Source: an uncultured Roseobacter sp.
Lineage (GTDB): Bacteria; Pseudomonadota; Alphaproteobacteria; Rhodobacterales; Rhodobacteraceae
Reading direction: 5' to 3'
Assembly: GCA_947488305.1 (NCBI GenBank)
Contig: CANKZM010000003.1
Coordinates: 558,001-622,000 of the forward strand
Length of the DNA stretch: 64,000 bases
Each line of letters begins with the position of its first letter. The stretch's first letter is position 1. Positions 27,772-38,300 of this stretch are shown in pieces. The notes under the pieces are model-generated. The model was not told where the DNA came from and did no database searches. It saw only the letters and a list, made by a program, of their open reading frames with translations. The position numbers and the translations under genes were made by a program.

Positions 27772-28266
27772 TTACTTTGACTGGGTTTCGTCACGTTCTG
27801 CCAAGATCAACGCGATCACCTCAGCCATATACTTTGTAGGGCGCATCGGCGTCATTCCCCCGACTCCAATCCGGGAAGATGCTCGCCACCAAAGCCCCGG
27901 GCGCCAATCACGTGCATAGGGTTTGCGCAAACGCAGAAGAAAACCGTTGGATGGTTTGAAGGCGAAAGCCCCGCGATCGATGGAGACGACATCTTCCAAA
28001 CGCACGATCAGCGTTCCTTTGTCATCGCGCAGTTCCTGACGCGTCAGTTCAAGCGTCTGCCGCGTGGATTTGCGCATGGCATTGGCAATCATCAAAGCCG
28101 CTGCGCCCAGTGCCACCAGAAAGAGCTGCCATCCCAGCGACGGCGGTGTCGTGATCGCGACATAGAGCACCAGAAACGCTAAAAACGACAACATGCCAAT
28201 GCCCAGCACACGGCGCCCGGTCGACGGGCTCACGCGGGCGATTACTTCTTCTTGGCGGTCGTCCAT
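27772..28266 (-). CDS. Membrane protein with two helices, unknown function
   Basis: A 164-residue protein with two adjacent transmembrane helices (about residues 20-42 and 46-63) followed by a cytoplasmic beta-rich domain (LELTRQELRDDKGTLIVRLEDVVSIDRG...), a layout resembling bacterial PH-like membrane proteins. I do not assign a family. It lies just after the DUF2235 gene (70 bases) on the same strand and could share its transcript. Confidence 0.65.
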   Translation of the reverse strand: MDDRQEEVIARVSPSTGRRVLGIGMLSFLAFLVLYVAITTPPSLGWQLFLVALGAAALMIANAMRKSTRQTLELTRQELRDDKGTLIVRLEDVVSIDRGAFAFKPSNGFLLRLRKPYARDWRPGLWWRASSRIGVGGMTPMRPTKYMAEVIALILAERDETQSK

Positions 28267-28336
28267 GCGCGGCTCTCAATGCTTACTGGCGCATTCCCTA
28301 CCGCGTGCGGGCCGATGCTCACAAGCGTAAAAGCCA

Positions 28337-29467
28337 TTAGAGATGCCGAAAAAGCCCGGGCAAAACCCGTCGCAATGACGATGGCCGATAGGCACTTACC
28401 AATGCCGCACGTAGCCGCGCGGTTGGATGTACGTCATGGCGTGCCGCAGGCCCCCGCCTCCATTGCAGCAGCCATGGCACAAATCGGTAGAGGTTGTTGA
28501 CCTCATAAAGTGCGGGTGCGGGGCCAACCGCATCAACAAGCACCGTCGGAATCTGCCTCCCGGGCGCAAGCCGCAACCCGGCGTCTCGCGCGCCCGCCCA
28601 AATCCACCCCAGCGATGCGGCAGCAAGCCCGTCGGGTGGGGTTGATCCACCGACAATGCCGTGATTTCCGGGAAACCACATTTGCTGATAAAACCGCGTT
28701 GCGCTCTGATCTCCGCGATTAAGGCCGGGGTCTATCCCGTTCGGTTCCAGATTATCCCATAAGGTCGGCTCAAAAAAACTGCGCTTTTCGTCAAGGGCGA
28801 CTGCATGTCGAGCTTTTTCCACAAGACGCGACAACGACGTGTCGTGGAAGGCGTATCTTGCATTCCAAAGCGTTGCGAGACGCCCAAGCAGACTGCGCGG
28901 GATGCCAAGGGCACCGACGGTATCCCAGACGCCGAGGTAGGTGATCCGTACCAGAAAACTGTCATCCCCCCTGAAGATGACGTCGGCCTGACTCGTTGCA
29001 AAATAAGGTGACAAAGCGCGCCGGGCTTTGAGAATGTGCGGCGCGTCAGGGCTATTCCTACTCCCCTTTCGCCGGTAAAGCCGAAAGGCATGGTCCAGAT
29101 TCTCATCCGTTGGATCTGCCAGAATCCCACATTTTCGGATCATGCCAACCAACGAACGTGCGGTGTAGGCGCCGCGTGAGAAACCAAAGATCATGATCCG
29201 GTCCCCCGGCTGGTAATTCATGCAAAGGGCGAGGTAGGCAGCCTTGATGTTTGCATTCAGCCCCCAGCCAAAAAGACCACCGCCCATCTTGCTGATCCAC
29301 CGCCCCAATGCGCTGACCATGCCGGTTCCGGTTCCCACTCCCTCAAAATAAAGCACGTTTTGCGAAGGGTCTCGCGCGCAGGCCTCAGCAAGCCGCGCCA
29401 CGTGGGTCTTACTGTTGCCATCATACCGGTTCCAGGTCCCGTCACAGAAAATCGCGATGACTGCCAT
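28337..29467 (-). CDS. DUF2235 alpha/beta-hydrolase-like protein (copy 1)
   Basis: The 376-residue protein belongs to DUF2235, an alpha/beta-hydrolase-type family that includes phospholipase effectors of type VI secretion systems and many uncharacterised proteins. It begins IAIFCDGTWN, with the nucleophile elbow GFSRGAYTARSL near residue 96-107 (GxSxG, serine nucleophile) and YLGVWDTVGALG at about 177-188. A GGAG precedes the ATG. No VgrG, PAAR or immunity-type gene lies beside it, so an effector role is not supported here. A second copy lies at 59.9 kb. Confidence 0.82.
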   Translation of the reverse strand: MAVIAIFCDGTWNRYDGNSKTHVARLAEACARDPSQNVLYFEGVGTGTGMVSALGRWISKMGGGLFGWGLNANIKAAYLALCMNYQPGDRIMIFGFSRGAYTARSLVGMIRKCGILADPTDENLDHAFRLYRRKGSRNSPDAPHILKARRALSPYFATSQADVIFRGDDSFLVRITYLGVWDTVGALGIPRSLLGRLATLWNARYAFHDTSLSRLVEKARHAVALDEKRSFFEPTLWDNLEPNGIDPGLNRGDQSATRFYQQMWFPGNHGIVGGSTPPDGLAAASLGWIWAGARDAGLRLAPGRQIPTVLVDAVGPAPALYEVNNLYRFVPWLLQWRRGPAARHDVHPTARLRAALVSAYRPSSLRRVLPGLFRHL

Positions 29468-29577
29468 TTGCTTCTCCGCTTGCTCGCCCTAGACCTAAAG
29501 TCGAAGTACTGGCGGGTGATTATGCCGCCGTGCGCTGGATTAAGCTTTGAACGGATGCAGTTCCTGAAAGGATGGAT

Positions 29578-30288
29578 ATGATCCAAACGGTCGCGTACCT
29601 CGCGGTGATCCTGTGCCTGACGTTTGCCGGGTCCACGCTCATTATCCCCGAATTTGGAGGATTCGACGCCGATCAGTTCCCGATCCCGCAGGAAAACCCA
29701 CCGGTGCAACCCGCCGGCTATGCCTTTGCGATCTGGGGGCTGATTTACATCTGGTTGCTTGCTGGCATGGGATATGGCGCCTTGAAACGCCGAAATGACG
29801 CCAGCTGGCATGCCATGCGGCTGCCGCTTTGCGCGTCTCTGGCGGTGGGCACAATCTGGCTACCGGTCGCGGTTCTAAGCCCTGTCTGGGCCGCAATCCT
29901 GATCTGGGCCATGCTGCTCCCGGCGCTCATCGCGCTCTTTCGCGCTCCGCTCTCCGACACGGCCTGGGCACTGGCGCCAGTCGGGCTTTATGCGGGGTGG
30001 CTGAGTGCGGCAAGTTGCGTAGCGTTGGGATTGGTCGCAGCGGGATACGGGTATCTGAACGAGGATGGCGCAGCATTCATCTTTATCTTCGTCGCGCTGG
30101 TGCTTGCATCCGCGGTCCAAACTCAACTCAAACGCGCACCAACTTACGGGATCGCGGTAATCTGGGCCCTGATCGCTATCGGCGTGGCAAACCTGAACAG
30201 CAAATCCACCGTTGCCGCCCTTAGCGTCGGCGGCGCGTTGGCCATGTTGCGGCCAGTGTGGCACGCATGGAAAGCCGGTCGCGCCTAG
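29578..30288 (+). CDS. TspO/MBR-like integral membrane protein
   Basis: The 236-residue protein is almost entirely transmembrane, with about six to seven helices. The segment [18 protein letters not shown] (about residues 42-59) resembles the tryptophan-rich core of TspO/MBR-like proteins, though it is longer than classic TspO (about 160 residues, five helices). Ligand and role are unknown; TspO proteins bind porphyrins and related molecules. AAGGA lies six bases before the ATG at 29578; an ATG two codons earlier sits too close to it. The stop overlaps the convergent der stop by four bases. Confidence 0.65.
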   Translation: MIQTVAYLAVILCLTFAGSTLIIPEFGGFDADQFPIPQENPPVQPAGYAFAIWGLIYIWLLAGMGYGALKRRNDASWHAMRLPLCASLAVGTIWLPVAVLSPVWAAILIWAMLLPALIALFRAPLSDTAWALAPVGLYAGWLSAASCVALGLVAAGYGYLNEDGAAFIFIFVALVLASAVQTQLKRAPTYGIAVIWALIAIGVANLNSKSTVAALSVGGALAMLRPVWHAWKAGRA

Positions 30289-31763
30289 TCTTTGCGCCGC
30301 CCATCGGTGTGCTTGCGCAGTTTGGACGGCGGAGCTTTCTTGCGTCCCTTATACGGGTTGGCGTCGTTCTGACCCCGCATCCAAAGACGGATCGGCGTGC
30401 CCGGCATGTCGAAGTCAAGCCGCAGCCCGTTGACGAGATACCGGTTGTAACTGTCCGGCACCTTGTCAGGATGCGAGCACATCACAACAAACCCAGGCGG
30501 CCGTGTCTTTGCCTGCGTCATGTAACGGAGCTTGATACGTTTGCCTTGCGGGGCGGGTGGTGGATGCGCCTCCAGCATACCCGTCAGCCAGCGGTTCAAC
30601 TGGGCAGTCGTCACGCGGCGATTCCAGACCTCGTAGGCGCGCATGATGGCGCCCTGCAGCCGATCCAGCCCCCGACCCGTTTTGGCGGAAACCGTGATGA
30701 GAGGTGCACCTCGCAATTGCGGCAGCAGCCTCTCGAAGCTTTCACGCAGGTCCTTGAGCTTTGCCTGCTTGTTGTCCTCGATGTCCCACTTGTTCACGGC
30801 GACTACAACGGCGCGCCCTTCGCGTTCCGCCAGATCGGCAATGCGCAAATCCTGCTGCTCAAACGGAATCGCGGCATCCAGCAGCACCACCACAACTTCG
30901 GCAAACTTCACCGCCCGAAGTCCGTCGCTGACCGACAGTTTCTCCAGCTTTTCCTGAACCTTGGCTTTCTTGCGCATGCCGGCCGTATCAAAAATGCGCA
31001 TCGGCACACCAACGCCATCTGGCCCCGCCCATTCGGTCCGAAGGGAAATCGCATCGCGCGTGATGCCCGCTTCGGGCCCGGTGAGCAGCCTGTCTTCGCC
31101 CAAAATCTGGTTGATCAGGGTCGATTTGCCTGCGTTGGGTCGCCCTACCACCGCCACCTGCAACGGCTTTTTTGCGGTAGGCATGGGCATTTCCGCGTCC
31201 ATGTCCCCGCTTTCCTCGTCGAGTGTCACATCGGTTTCCGGCGTGTCGTCCGCCGCGCGCTCTGCAAATTTGTCAGCGAGTGGCATAAGCTGTGTGTAAA
31301 GGTCCGTAAGGCCTTCACCATGTTCAGCAGAGAGGCTGATCGGCTCGCCCAAACCCAGACTAAAGGCCTCCAACACACCTGCTTCTGCTGCAATACCTTC
31401 TGCCTTGTTGGCGGCCAGGATCACATGCCCGACACGTTTTCGCAGAATGTCGGCAAAGACCAGATCGGACGGGGTAATCCCGACGCGCGCATCCACCATG
31501 AACAGACAAATGTCCGCCATGTCCACAGCGCGTTCCGTGAGCCTGCGCATCCGCCCTTGCAAGCTGTCGTCAGTGACCTCTTCGAGGCCCGCCGTATCAA
31601 TTACCGTAAAGCGCAGGTCCGCAAGCCGCGCGGCCCCTTCTCGCAGGTCGCGGGTGACGCCGGGTTGGTCGTCAACCAAGGCGAGGCGCTTGCCGACAAG
31701 TCGGTTGAACAGCGTGGATTTGCCCACATTGGGCCGCCCTACAATGGCGAGCGTAAATGACAT
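30285..31763 (-). CDS. der: GTPase Der (EngA)
   Basis: Essential double GTPase for 50S ribosome assembly. The 492-residue protein has two tandem G domains, each with its own P-loop (GRPNVGKST at residues 9-17 and GRPNAGKST at about 212-220), NKxE/NKWD specificity motifs, and a C-terminal KH-like domain ([20 protein letters not shown]). The acidic linker between the two G domains is longer than usual. It is downstream of bamB on the same strand, as in many proteobacteria. Confidence 0.97.
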   Translation of the reverse strand: MSFTLAIVGRPNVGKSTLFNRLVGKRLALVDDQPGVTRDLREGAARLADLRFTVIDTAGLEEVTDDSLQGRMRRLTERAVDMADICLFMVDARVGITPSDLVFADILRKRVGHVILAANKAEGIAAEAGVLEAFSLGLGEPISLSAEHGEGLTDLYTQLMPLADKFAERAADDTPETDVTLDEESGDMDAEMPMPTAKKPLQVAVVGRPNAGKSTLINQILGEDRLLTGPEAGITRDAISLRTEWAGPDGVGVPMRIFDTAGMRKKAKVQEKLEKLSVSDGLRAVKFAEVVVVLLDAAIPFEQQDLRIADLAEREGRAVVVAVNKWDIEDNKQAKLKDLRESFERLLPQLRGAPLITVSAKTGRGLDRLQGAIMRAYEVWNRRVTTAQLNRWLTGMLEAHPPPAPQGKRIKLRYMTQAKTRPPGFVVMCSHPDKVPDSYNRYLVNGLRLDFDMPGTPIRLWMRGQNDANPYKGRKKAPPSKLRKHTDGRRKD

Positions 31764-31813
31764 GTTGAGGCTCCGGGTGCCAGACTAAGGTCGCGCTTTA
31801 GCGCAATCCGGCG

Positions 31814-33166
31814 TTAACGGAAAGCATGCAATTGCCCCCGCGACGAGACGACATAGAGAACGCCGCCTGCCACCACAGGGCTTGTGGTTGCGCCACCCGG
31901 GATTTCAATCGACGCCAACTGCGCGCCGCTTTCCGGATCAAAACTGCGCAGCAGCCCATCGTTTGATGCGACGTAGATGCGACCGCCTGCGAGGATCGGG
32001 CCGTGATGGGAAAAGACCTCCGCCCGTCGTCTGGCGCGGTTCGTTGTAAAGCGCGGCAAGGGCGTGCCCCATATGCGCTGGCCATTCGATGCATCAATAC
32101 GCAGAAGCTCATTGAGGTCGGTCAGAATGAACAAGCTGTCGCCTGCCGCGATGATGTTGCCAACGGCTCCTTCATTCGCCGTCCAAATACGCTCGCCGGA
32201 CTCAAGGTTTAGGGCGACGACCCGCCCAGATTGATTGCCCACGTACACCCGGTTGCCCACGATGACGGGCGGTGCGGTGACGTCTCCAACCTTGCCAAGC
32301 GCGGTTCCCGGACGTTCCCCTGCGACAGAGGAATCCCAGCGACGCAACCCGCCTTGCCGGAATACCGCCTGCACCTCGCCCGAACCAAAAGCAAAGATTG
32401 CCAGACCTCCGGAGACTGCGGGCGCCGGTGCCCCCAAGACATTGGTCACATCCGGCGAGGCCGTTAGTTGCCATTTTACCCGGCCTTCATCTGCGGAAAT
32501 GGCCCATCCCCGGTCATCTCCGACCGTCAGATAAACCAGCCCATCAAACACCGTTGGCGTGCCAGACGCTGTTCCATCAAGACGCTGGCGCCAAATTTCA
32601 GACCCTGTTGCGGCGTCCAGTGCCACAAGGTTTCCGTAGCCGATAGAGACGTAGAGACGCCCATTGTCGAACGCCAACCCACCCCCTGTGGCCTGTCCGC
32701 TCTTGTCACGCGCAGGTCGAAGGTCCGTTTTCCAGACGGTCGCGCCACTCGTCGATGTCGCGGTAACCAATGTTCCTGCGTCGAGCGTGTAGATCAGCCC
32801 GTTCGCAACAACCGGCGCCGCATTGATGCGTTGTTTGCGGCCGTCCCCGTCACCGATATTGGCCGACCAGATACGCGTGAGTTGGCTGCTTAACACCGGA
32901 TGATCAACCCGAAACTGCGGTGTTCCTATCGCCTGTGCCCAAGCCGCATTCGCCTGTTGCGCTGGCAGTCGGATTGCGCGCACTTCATTTTGAGCAGGGC
33001 CGCTTTCGGCAGCGGCGTCGCCGTCCAGAATGGCACGCACATCCTCGCGTTTGCCGGGTAGAATAAAATCATCTTCGGCACAGGCCGCCAGCAACGTTAT
33101 CGCAGCCAGAGCCCCGAGCAGCCCACGTTTCATAGGCCATTGGACCATCGATTCCGGGTTACTCAT
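31814..33166 (-). CDS. bamB: Outer membrane assembly lipoprotein BamB (PQQ beta-propeller)
   Basis: BamB is the beta-propeller lipoprotein of the outer-membrane beta-barrel assembly machine. The 450-residue product (start MSNPES) has a lipobox LLAAC followed by an eight-bladed PQQ-type propeller with repeated blade motifs such as GLIYTLDAGTLVTA, GRLYVSIGYGNLVALDAATG and NRVYVGNQSGRVVALNLESG. The translation start is uncertain: an internal ATG at 33133 (MKRGLLGAL) would give a more standard signal peptide but has no ribosome binding site. It sits between the YfgM-like gene and der, an order seen in many proteobacteria. Confidence 0.88.
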   Translation of the reverse strand: MSNPESMVQWPMKRGLLGALAAITLLAACAEDDFILPGKREDVRAILDGDAAAESGPAQNEVRAIRLPAQQANAAWAQAIGTPQFRVDHPVLSSQLTRIWSANIGDGDGRKQRINAAPVVANGLIYTLDAGTLVTATSTSGATVWKTDLRPARDKSGQATGGGLAFDNGRLYVSIGYGNLVALDAATGSEIWRQRLDGTASGTPTVFDGLVYLTVGDDRGWAISADEGRVKWQLTASPDVTNVLGAPAPAVSGGLAIFAFGSGEVQAVFRQGGLRRWDSSVAGERPGTALGKVGDVTAPPVIVGNRVYVGNQSGRVVALNLESGERIWTANEGAVGNIIAAGDSLFILTDLNELLRIDASNGQRIWGTPLPRFTTNRARRRAEVFSHHGPILAGGRIYVASNDGLLRSFDPESGAQLASIEIPGGATTSPVVAGGVLYVVSSRGQLHAFR

Positions 33167-33230
33167 ACTGCCCTGCTCGCTTATCGCCTTAACTTCCAAG
33201 CGCTTTCCTGCCTGCTCACAAATCTTTGGA

Positions 33231-33908
33231 TCAGTTGCCGATACCCGGCAGGTTAGCAACCTCCGGGGTGCCACCCAGCGCCACAATCACCTGTAAGGCA
33301 CGTTGTTGCAAGTCCGCACTCACGGCGGCGTCCTGAAGGATGGATTGATAGCGTTCGATTGCTGCATCCCGATTACCGTCAGCAACATCCTGTAGGGCAA
33401 TCTGCTCCTGCGCCAGAAGCGCAAGGGGAGCACCGGGCTGTGCCAATGCCTCAAGCTGTTGACGCCGCGTACCTGCGTCCATCGTGTCCGCTTGGAGCAC
33501 GAGAGATTTGAAAGCCGCGATTTGGGTGTAGATCAGCGGAAGGTCGCCATTGACTGCGACCGCGTCGAGCAAGGCAACAGCCCGCTCGGTTTGGCCAGCC
33601 TGTTGCGCTTCGGCTGCGGCAATAAACGACACTACAGCCGCCGCACCTGGCGTATCGCTGTTGATTGTTTCCAGCCCGGCCAGACGCGACGTTGGCGTTT
33701 CGCCTGTCAAAGCTGCTAATATCTGATCGCCAAGTCCTTGAGCTTGCGCACGTATTTGCGCCTTGCGGTACTCGCTCCAAGCCGCTCCGCCGACAATCAA
33801 CACAACCACAAGCGCGGCAATCCAGCCATAGCGCCGCAAAAGTCCGTAAAGTCGATCCCTGCGGACCTCTTCCGTCACCTCTTCGATAAAACTGTCTGTA
33901 TCGCTCAT
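33231..33908 (-). CDS. YfgM-like TPR membrane protein
   Basis: The 225-residue protein has a short cytoplasmic N-terminus (IEEVTEEVRRDRL), one transmembrane helix (about residues 28-44) and a periplasmic TPR-like helical domain. It belongs to the TPR_21/YfgM-type family, whose members act with the Sec/PpiD chaperones in the periplasm. Position upstream of bamB and der matches the conserved yfgM-bamB-der order, supporting the assignment. Confidence 0.8.
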   Translation of the reverse strand: MSDTDSFIEEVTEEVRRDRLYGLLRRYGWIAALVVVLIVGGAAWSEYRKAQIRAQAQGLGDQILAALTGETPTSRLAGLETINSDTPGAAAVVSFIAAAEAQQAGQTERAVALLDAVAVNGDLPLIYTQIAAFKSLVLQADTMDAGTRRQQLEALAQPGAPLALLAQEQIALQDVADGNRDAAIERYQSILQDAAVSADLQQRALQVIVALGGTPEVANLPGIGN

Positions 33909-34027
33909 ATTGCCCTGCCAATGATGCGGTCGCCGCTTCTCTTAACCCGCCCAGACAGGCAAGCCAAGGGGCTGCACTTTGCTGGGCTGCACCCCCATTG
34001 CACTCGGCATCAAAAATCTTTAATCTG

Positions 34028-34039
34028 AACTGGTCAGTT
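34028..34039. promoter_or_regulatory. TetR-type operator candidate upstream of RND efflux genes
   Basis: AACTG-GT-CAGTT is a perfect palindrome 84 bases ahead of the membrane fusion protein ATG. It resembles the ACTGGTCAGT core bound by many TetR-family efflux repressors. No TetR gene lies beside it. Confidence 0.4.
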
Positions 34040-34123
34040 TAGCGTATTTATGACGGAAAACAGCGCCCTGCTCTGCTCTGACCGACAAAAACGGAACCGG
34101 CCGCTTACGATGAGGCACTTTTA

Positions 34124-35362
34124 ATGCGTATTTTTTCGATCATTGCTGCACTGGCTGTCGCGGCGATCCTCTATTTCGTGATCGTTGAGCGGGATGCTGT
34201 GATTGCAATCACAGCGGGTACGCCTTCCCAAGAGGCCTCACTCGATTCGGCGCAAACAGATGCGAGCGACGCGCCCCAGCAAGAGGGTCTCGTTCAGGTC
34301 GTTGTTCAAACATCCACAGTGAAAACGATAGATACTGCCGTTGCCCTCCGCGGTGAAACGCGTGCGGCACGCGAGGTGAACGTGAAATCAGAAACCTCGG
34401 CCATTGTTATCTCCGAACCCTTGCGCAAGGGTCAGCGCGTGGAAGTCGGCCAAGAGCTTTGTCGGCTGGACGAGGGTGCGCGCGGAGCGGCACTCCTTCA
34501 AGCGCAGGCGCAGTTGGACGAAGCGCGATCCAGAGTACCGGAATCGAAAGCACGACTGGATCAGGCGCAGGCGCAACTGGCCGAAGCCCGGATCAACCAG
34601 AACGCATCCGCCAAACTGAGCGACAGTGGATTTGCGTCGACAACCCGCGTGGCCAATGCCGAAGCGAACGTGGCCACGGCGCTCGCTGGCGTTGAATCGG
34701 CACGGGCCGGGTTGCAAGCTGCGCAATCGGGAATTGAAGCCGCTGCCGCCTCGGTTGCTTCGGCGGAAAAGGAAATGGAACGGCTCATCATCTCGGCACC
34801 GTTTGGCGGGCTTTTGGAAAGTGACACAGCTGAACTGGGCGCACTTTTGCAGCCCGGTGACCTGTGCGCCGCCATCATCCAGCTGGACCCGATCAAACTG
34901 GTGGCCTTTGTGCCCGAAACCGAAGTCGTCCGCGTCAAAGTTGGCGCCCCTGCGCAGGCAACGCTGGCCACTGGCCAGGCTGATGTGACGGGCACTGTGT
35001 CTTTCCTGTCGCGCTCTGCGGATGAAATGACACGGACGTTCCGCGTAGAGATCGAAGTAGCTAACCCAGATCAGGCGATTTCGGACGGCCAGACCGCGGA
35101 AATCCTGATTTCCGGAGATGGTGCAAAGGCGCACCTGCTGCCACAATCTGCGCTGACGCTGAATGACGAAGGCGTTTTGGGCGTACGGAGTATTGACGCC
35201 GACGCGATCGTGCAATTTCACCCGGTGCAGCTGCTGCGGGACACACCCTCAGGCGTTTGGGTCGGCGGTTTGGAGGACAGCCTCGACGTGATCGTGTTGG
35301 GTCAGGAATACGTAGTCGCCGGTGTGAAAGTCGCCCCAACCTACCGGGAACTCAGCCAGTGA
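34124..35362 (+). CDS. RND efflux periplasmic adaptor (membrane fusion protein)
   Basis: The 412-residue protein is a HlyD/AcrA-type adaptor linking an inner-membrane RND pump to an outer-membrane channel. It has an N-terminal membrane anchor (IIAALAVAAILYFVIV), a lipoyl/barrel-sandwich half (about residues 65-115), a long Ala/Gln/Glu-rich coiled coil (about 120-225), the second lipoyl half, and the beta-barrel domain (VAFVPETEVVRVKVGAPAQATL). Its stop overlaps the permease GTG start (GTGA). No TolC-like gene is in the window. Confidence 0.93.
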   Translation: MRIFSIIAALAVAAILYFVIVERDAVIAITAGTPSQEASLDSAQTDASDAPQQEGLVQVVVQTSTVKTIDTAVALRGETRAAREVNVKSETSAIVISEPLRKGQRVEVGQELCRLDEGARGAALLQAQAQLDEARSRVPESKARLDQAQAQLAEARINQNASAKLSDSGFASTTRVANAEANVATALAGVESARAGLQAAQSGIEAAAASVASAEKEMERLIISAPFGGLLESDTAELGALLQPGDLCAAIIQLDPIKLVAFVPETEVVRVKVGAPAQATLATGQADVTGTVSFLSRSADEMTRTFRVEIEVANPDQAISDGQTAEILISGDGAKAHLLPQSALTLNDEGVLGVRSIDADAIVQFHPVQLLRDTPSGVWVGGLEDSLDVIVLGQEYVVAGVKVAPTYRELSQ

Positions 35363-38300
35363 CGGGTATCGTTGATTGGGCCGCTGGCCGGGCGCGGATG
35401 ATCCTCGCCTTTATTCTGCTGAGCCTCGTCGTGGGGGGATACTCCTATTCGACCCTGCCCAAAGAGGGTGAGCCCGACATTGAGATCCCGGCCCTGTTTG
35501 TGTCGGTGCCGTTTCCGGGCATTTCTGCGGCGGATAGCGAAACCCTGCTGGTCAAGCCGATGGAGACCGAACTGTCGGATCTTGACGGCCTCAAAACCAT
35601 GAGCGCAACAGCTTCCGAGAACTATGCTGGCGTCGCACTTGAGTTTGAATTTGGCTGGGACAAGACCAAAATTCTCGCGGATGTCCGCGACTCCATGGGA
35701 AAAGCTGAGGCCGATTTTCCCGATGGGGCCGAGCAATACACAATCAATGAGATTAACTTCTCGGAATTCCCGATCATTATCGTGAACCTGACGGGTCCGG
35801 TGCCGGAACGTACAATGGTGCGCATCGCCAAGGATTTGCAGGACGAATTGGAAAGCGTCGATGCCATTCTCGAAGCAGGGATCGCCGGGTCGCGCGATGA
35901 AATGGTCGAGGTCCTGATCGATCCACTGCGTCTGGAAGCCTATAACGTAACCGCCAGTGAGTTGATCACGACGGTCCAGAACAACAACCAGTTGATCGCA
36001 GCGGGTGAAGTCGAAACGGACCAGGGCACGTTTGCAGTGAAGATCCCCTCTTCTTTTGACGAGCCGCGCGACATCTACGATCTACCAGTCAAAACGAATG
36101 GTGACCGTGTCGTAACGCTCGGCGATCTGGCCGAGATCAACCTGACATTCGAGGACCGGGCCGGAACCGCACGGTTTAATGGCGAAAACACCGTGGCCCT
36201 GCAGGTTGTGAAGCGAAAGGGTTTCAACCTCATCGACACCGCAAATCTCGTCAAGGAAATCGTCGCCGCAGAAAGCGAAAACTGGCCAGACGGGTTGCAG
36301 GCGGCGGTCGAGGTTGGCACCTCAAACGATCAGTCCCGCATCGTGGACAGCATGGTGCAGCAACTTCTGGGTTCTGTTTTCACCGCGATTGCACTGGTGA
36401 TGATCGTTTCCCTCGCGGCCCTAGGGATACGGGCCTCGCTTCTGGTTGGTTTTGCGATCCCCACCTCCTTTCTTTTGTGTTTTGCCTTTCTGGCGCTCAT
36501 GGGCATTTCGATCTCCAACATCGTGATGTTCGGGCTGATCCTCGCGGTCGGGATGCTGGTGGATGGTGCCATCGTCGTCGTCGAATACGCCGACAAGCGC
36601 CAGCAAGAGGGCGTCGGCCCCATGCAGGCCTATGTCGAGGCGGCAAAGCGCATGTTCTGGCCGATCATCTCATCGACTGCGACGACGCTTTGCGCCTTCC
36701 TGCCGATGCTCTTCTGGCCCGGTGTGCCGGGTGAGTTCATGGGCATGCTGCCGGTCACGCTGATCTTCGTGTTGTCAGCTTCACTTGTCGTTGCACTGGT
36801 GTATCTTCCGGTGATGGGGGGTGTGACGGGCCGGCTTGAACGCTGGCTGTCTGAATACATGCAGCTGGTGGCTGGCTTGCCATGGTATCTGCACCTTGTC
36901 CTTTTCCCCATCGCCGCTTTGATGCTTGCTGCGACCGGTTTGCTGGGCCCGGTGTTTGCAGGCATTGGCAATCGCTTTGCACAGATGGAAGGGCTTGATC
37001 TGCTGGGATCAGTGATTCCGACATTTGCCTTCGTATTCTTGTTTATTCTTGTTGCGGCGGTTCTTGTCGCTGTCGCAATTGGCGGGTTTCTTCTTGTTCT
37101 CGTCGCGACATTGGCGCTGCTCACCCGGCTTGGACGTTTTGGCAGATGGCTCGCCAGCAAGGTTTTCCGATCCGAGCCTACTAAGATCAATGCGGGGTAT
37201 CGCAGATCTGCCTTTGGCCATGTGATGGCGGCCATTGCTGGCAATCCGGTCATGCCGCTGGTCATGGCTGGTGCCGTATTTGTCTTCGTGGGTACCGTGC
37301 TCATCTATTTCACGAACAACAACAATGGCGTCGAATTCTTCGTTGAGTCCGAGCCAGAGCAAGGCATCGTCTATGTCCTCGCACGCGGCAATCTCTCGTT
37401 GGAGGAAAAAGACAAGCTGGTACAACAGGCTGAGCAGATCGTTCTGGCGCATCCGGGCATCAAGAACGCATTCTCCTTCGCCGGCGAAGGCGGGTTGAAT
37501 ACCGATACCTCAGGCTCGGGCACGCCAAAGGAAATGATCGGCCAGGTGCAGTTTGAAACAATTGCATGGGAAGATCGGGCGGACCGGCCAGAACTCGACG
37601 GCAATATCGTTATCGCCGAATTGACAGAGCAATTGTCGCACCTGCCCGGCATCAAGACCGAAATTCTGGAAGTCGCGCAGGGCCCGGGCGAAGGCAAGCC
37701 AGTGCACTTGCGCCTAAAAGGCGACGACTTCGCGGTATTGGGCGAAGCCGCGGCAAGAGCACGCGCGCAATTCGACGCCACGCCGGGGCTGACGCTCATC
37801 GAAGATACCCGCCCCCTGCCCGGCATCGACTGGCAGATTGACGTGGATGTGGAAAAAGCCGGTCGCTACGGTGCGGATGTACAAACCGTGGGCGCGATGG
37901 TGCAACTCGTTACCCGTGGCCTTCTGCTCGATACCATGCGGGTGCCGAGCTCTGACGAAGAGATCGACATTCGGGTGCGTCTGCCGGAAGAGGATCGTGT
38001 CTTGTCGACGCTGGACACATTGAAAGTACGCACCGCAGACGGCCTTGTGCCCCTGAGCAACTTCATAACACGTACCCCCGTCCCAAAACTCGCCGAGATA
38101 AACCGGATCGACCAAACGCGCTACTTTGACGTCAAGGCGGATGTCGCTCCCGGCCTGGTGAAACTGGTCGGAAAGATCGAGACGGGCGATGAGGAAGTTA
38201 CGCTTGCGATGCTGAGGCCAGCGGGCACCGATGCAGAGATCATAGCCCCTGATCAGGCCCGTTACCGCACCGTTTTCATGGCTGGTGAAGACATTCGGGA

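Noticed and set aside
27633-27839. 68-codon plus-strand frame upstream of gdh
   Set aside because: Overlaps the end of the membrane protein gene antisense, with no ribosome binding site or family resemblance.
28337-29467. Type VI secretion effector
   Set aside because: DUF2235 includes such effectors, but there is no VgrG, PAAR, Hcp or immunity-like gene nearby.
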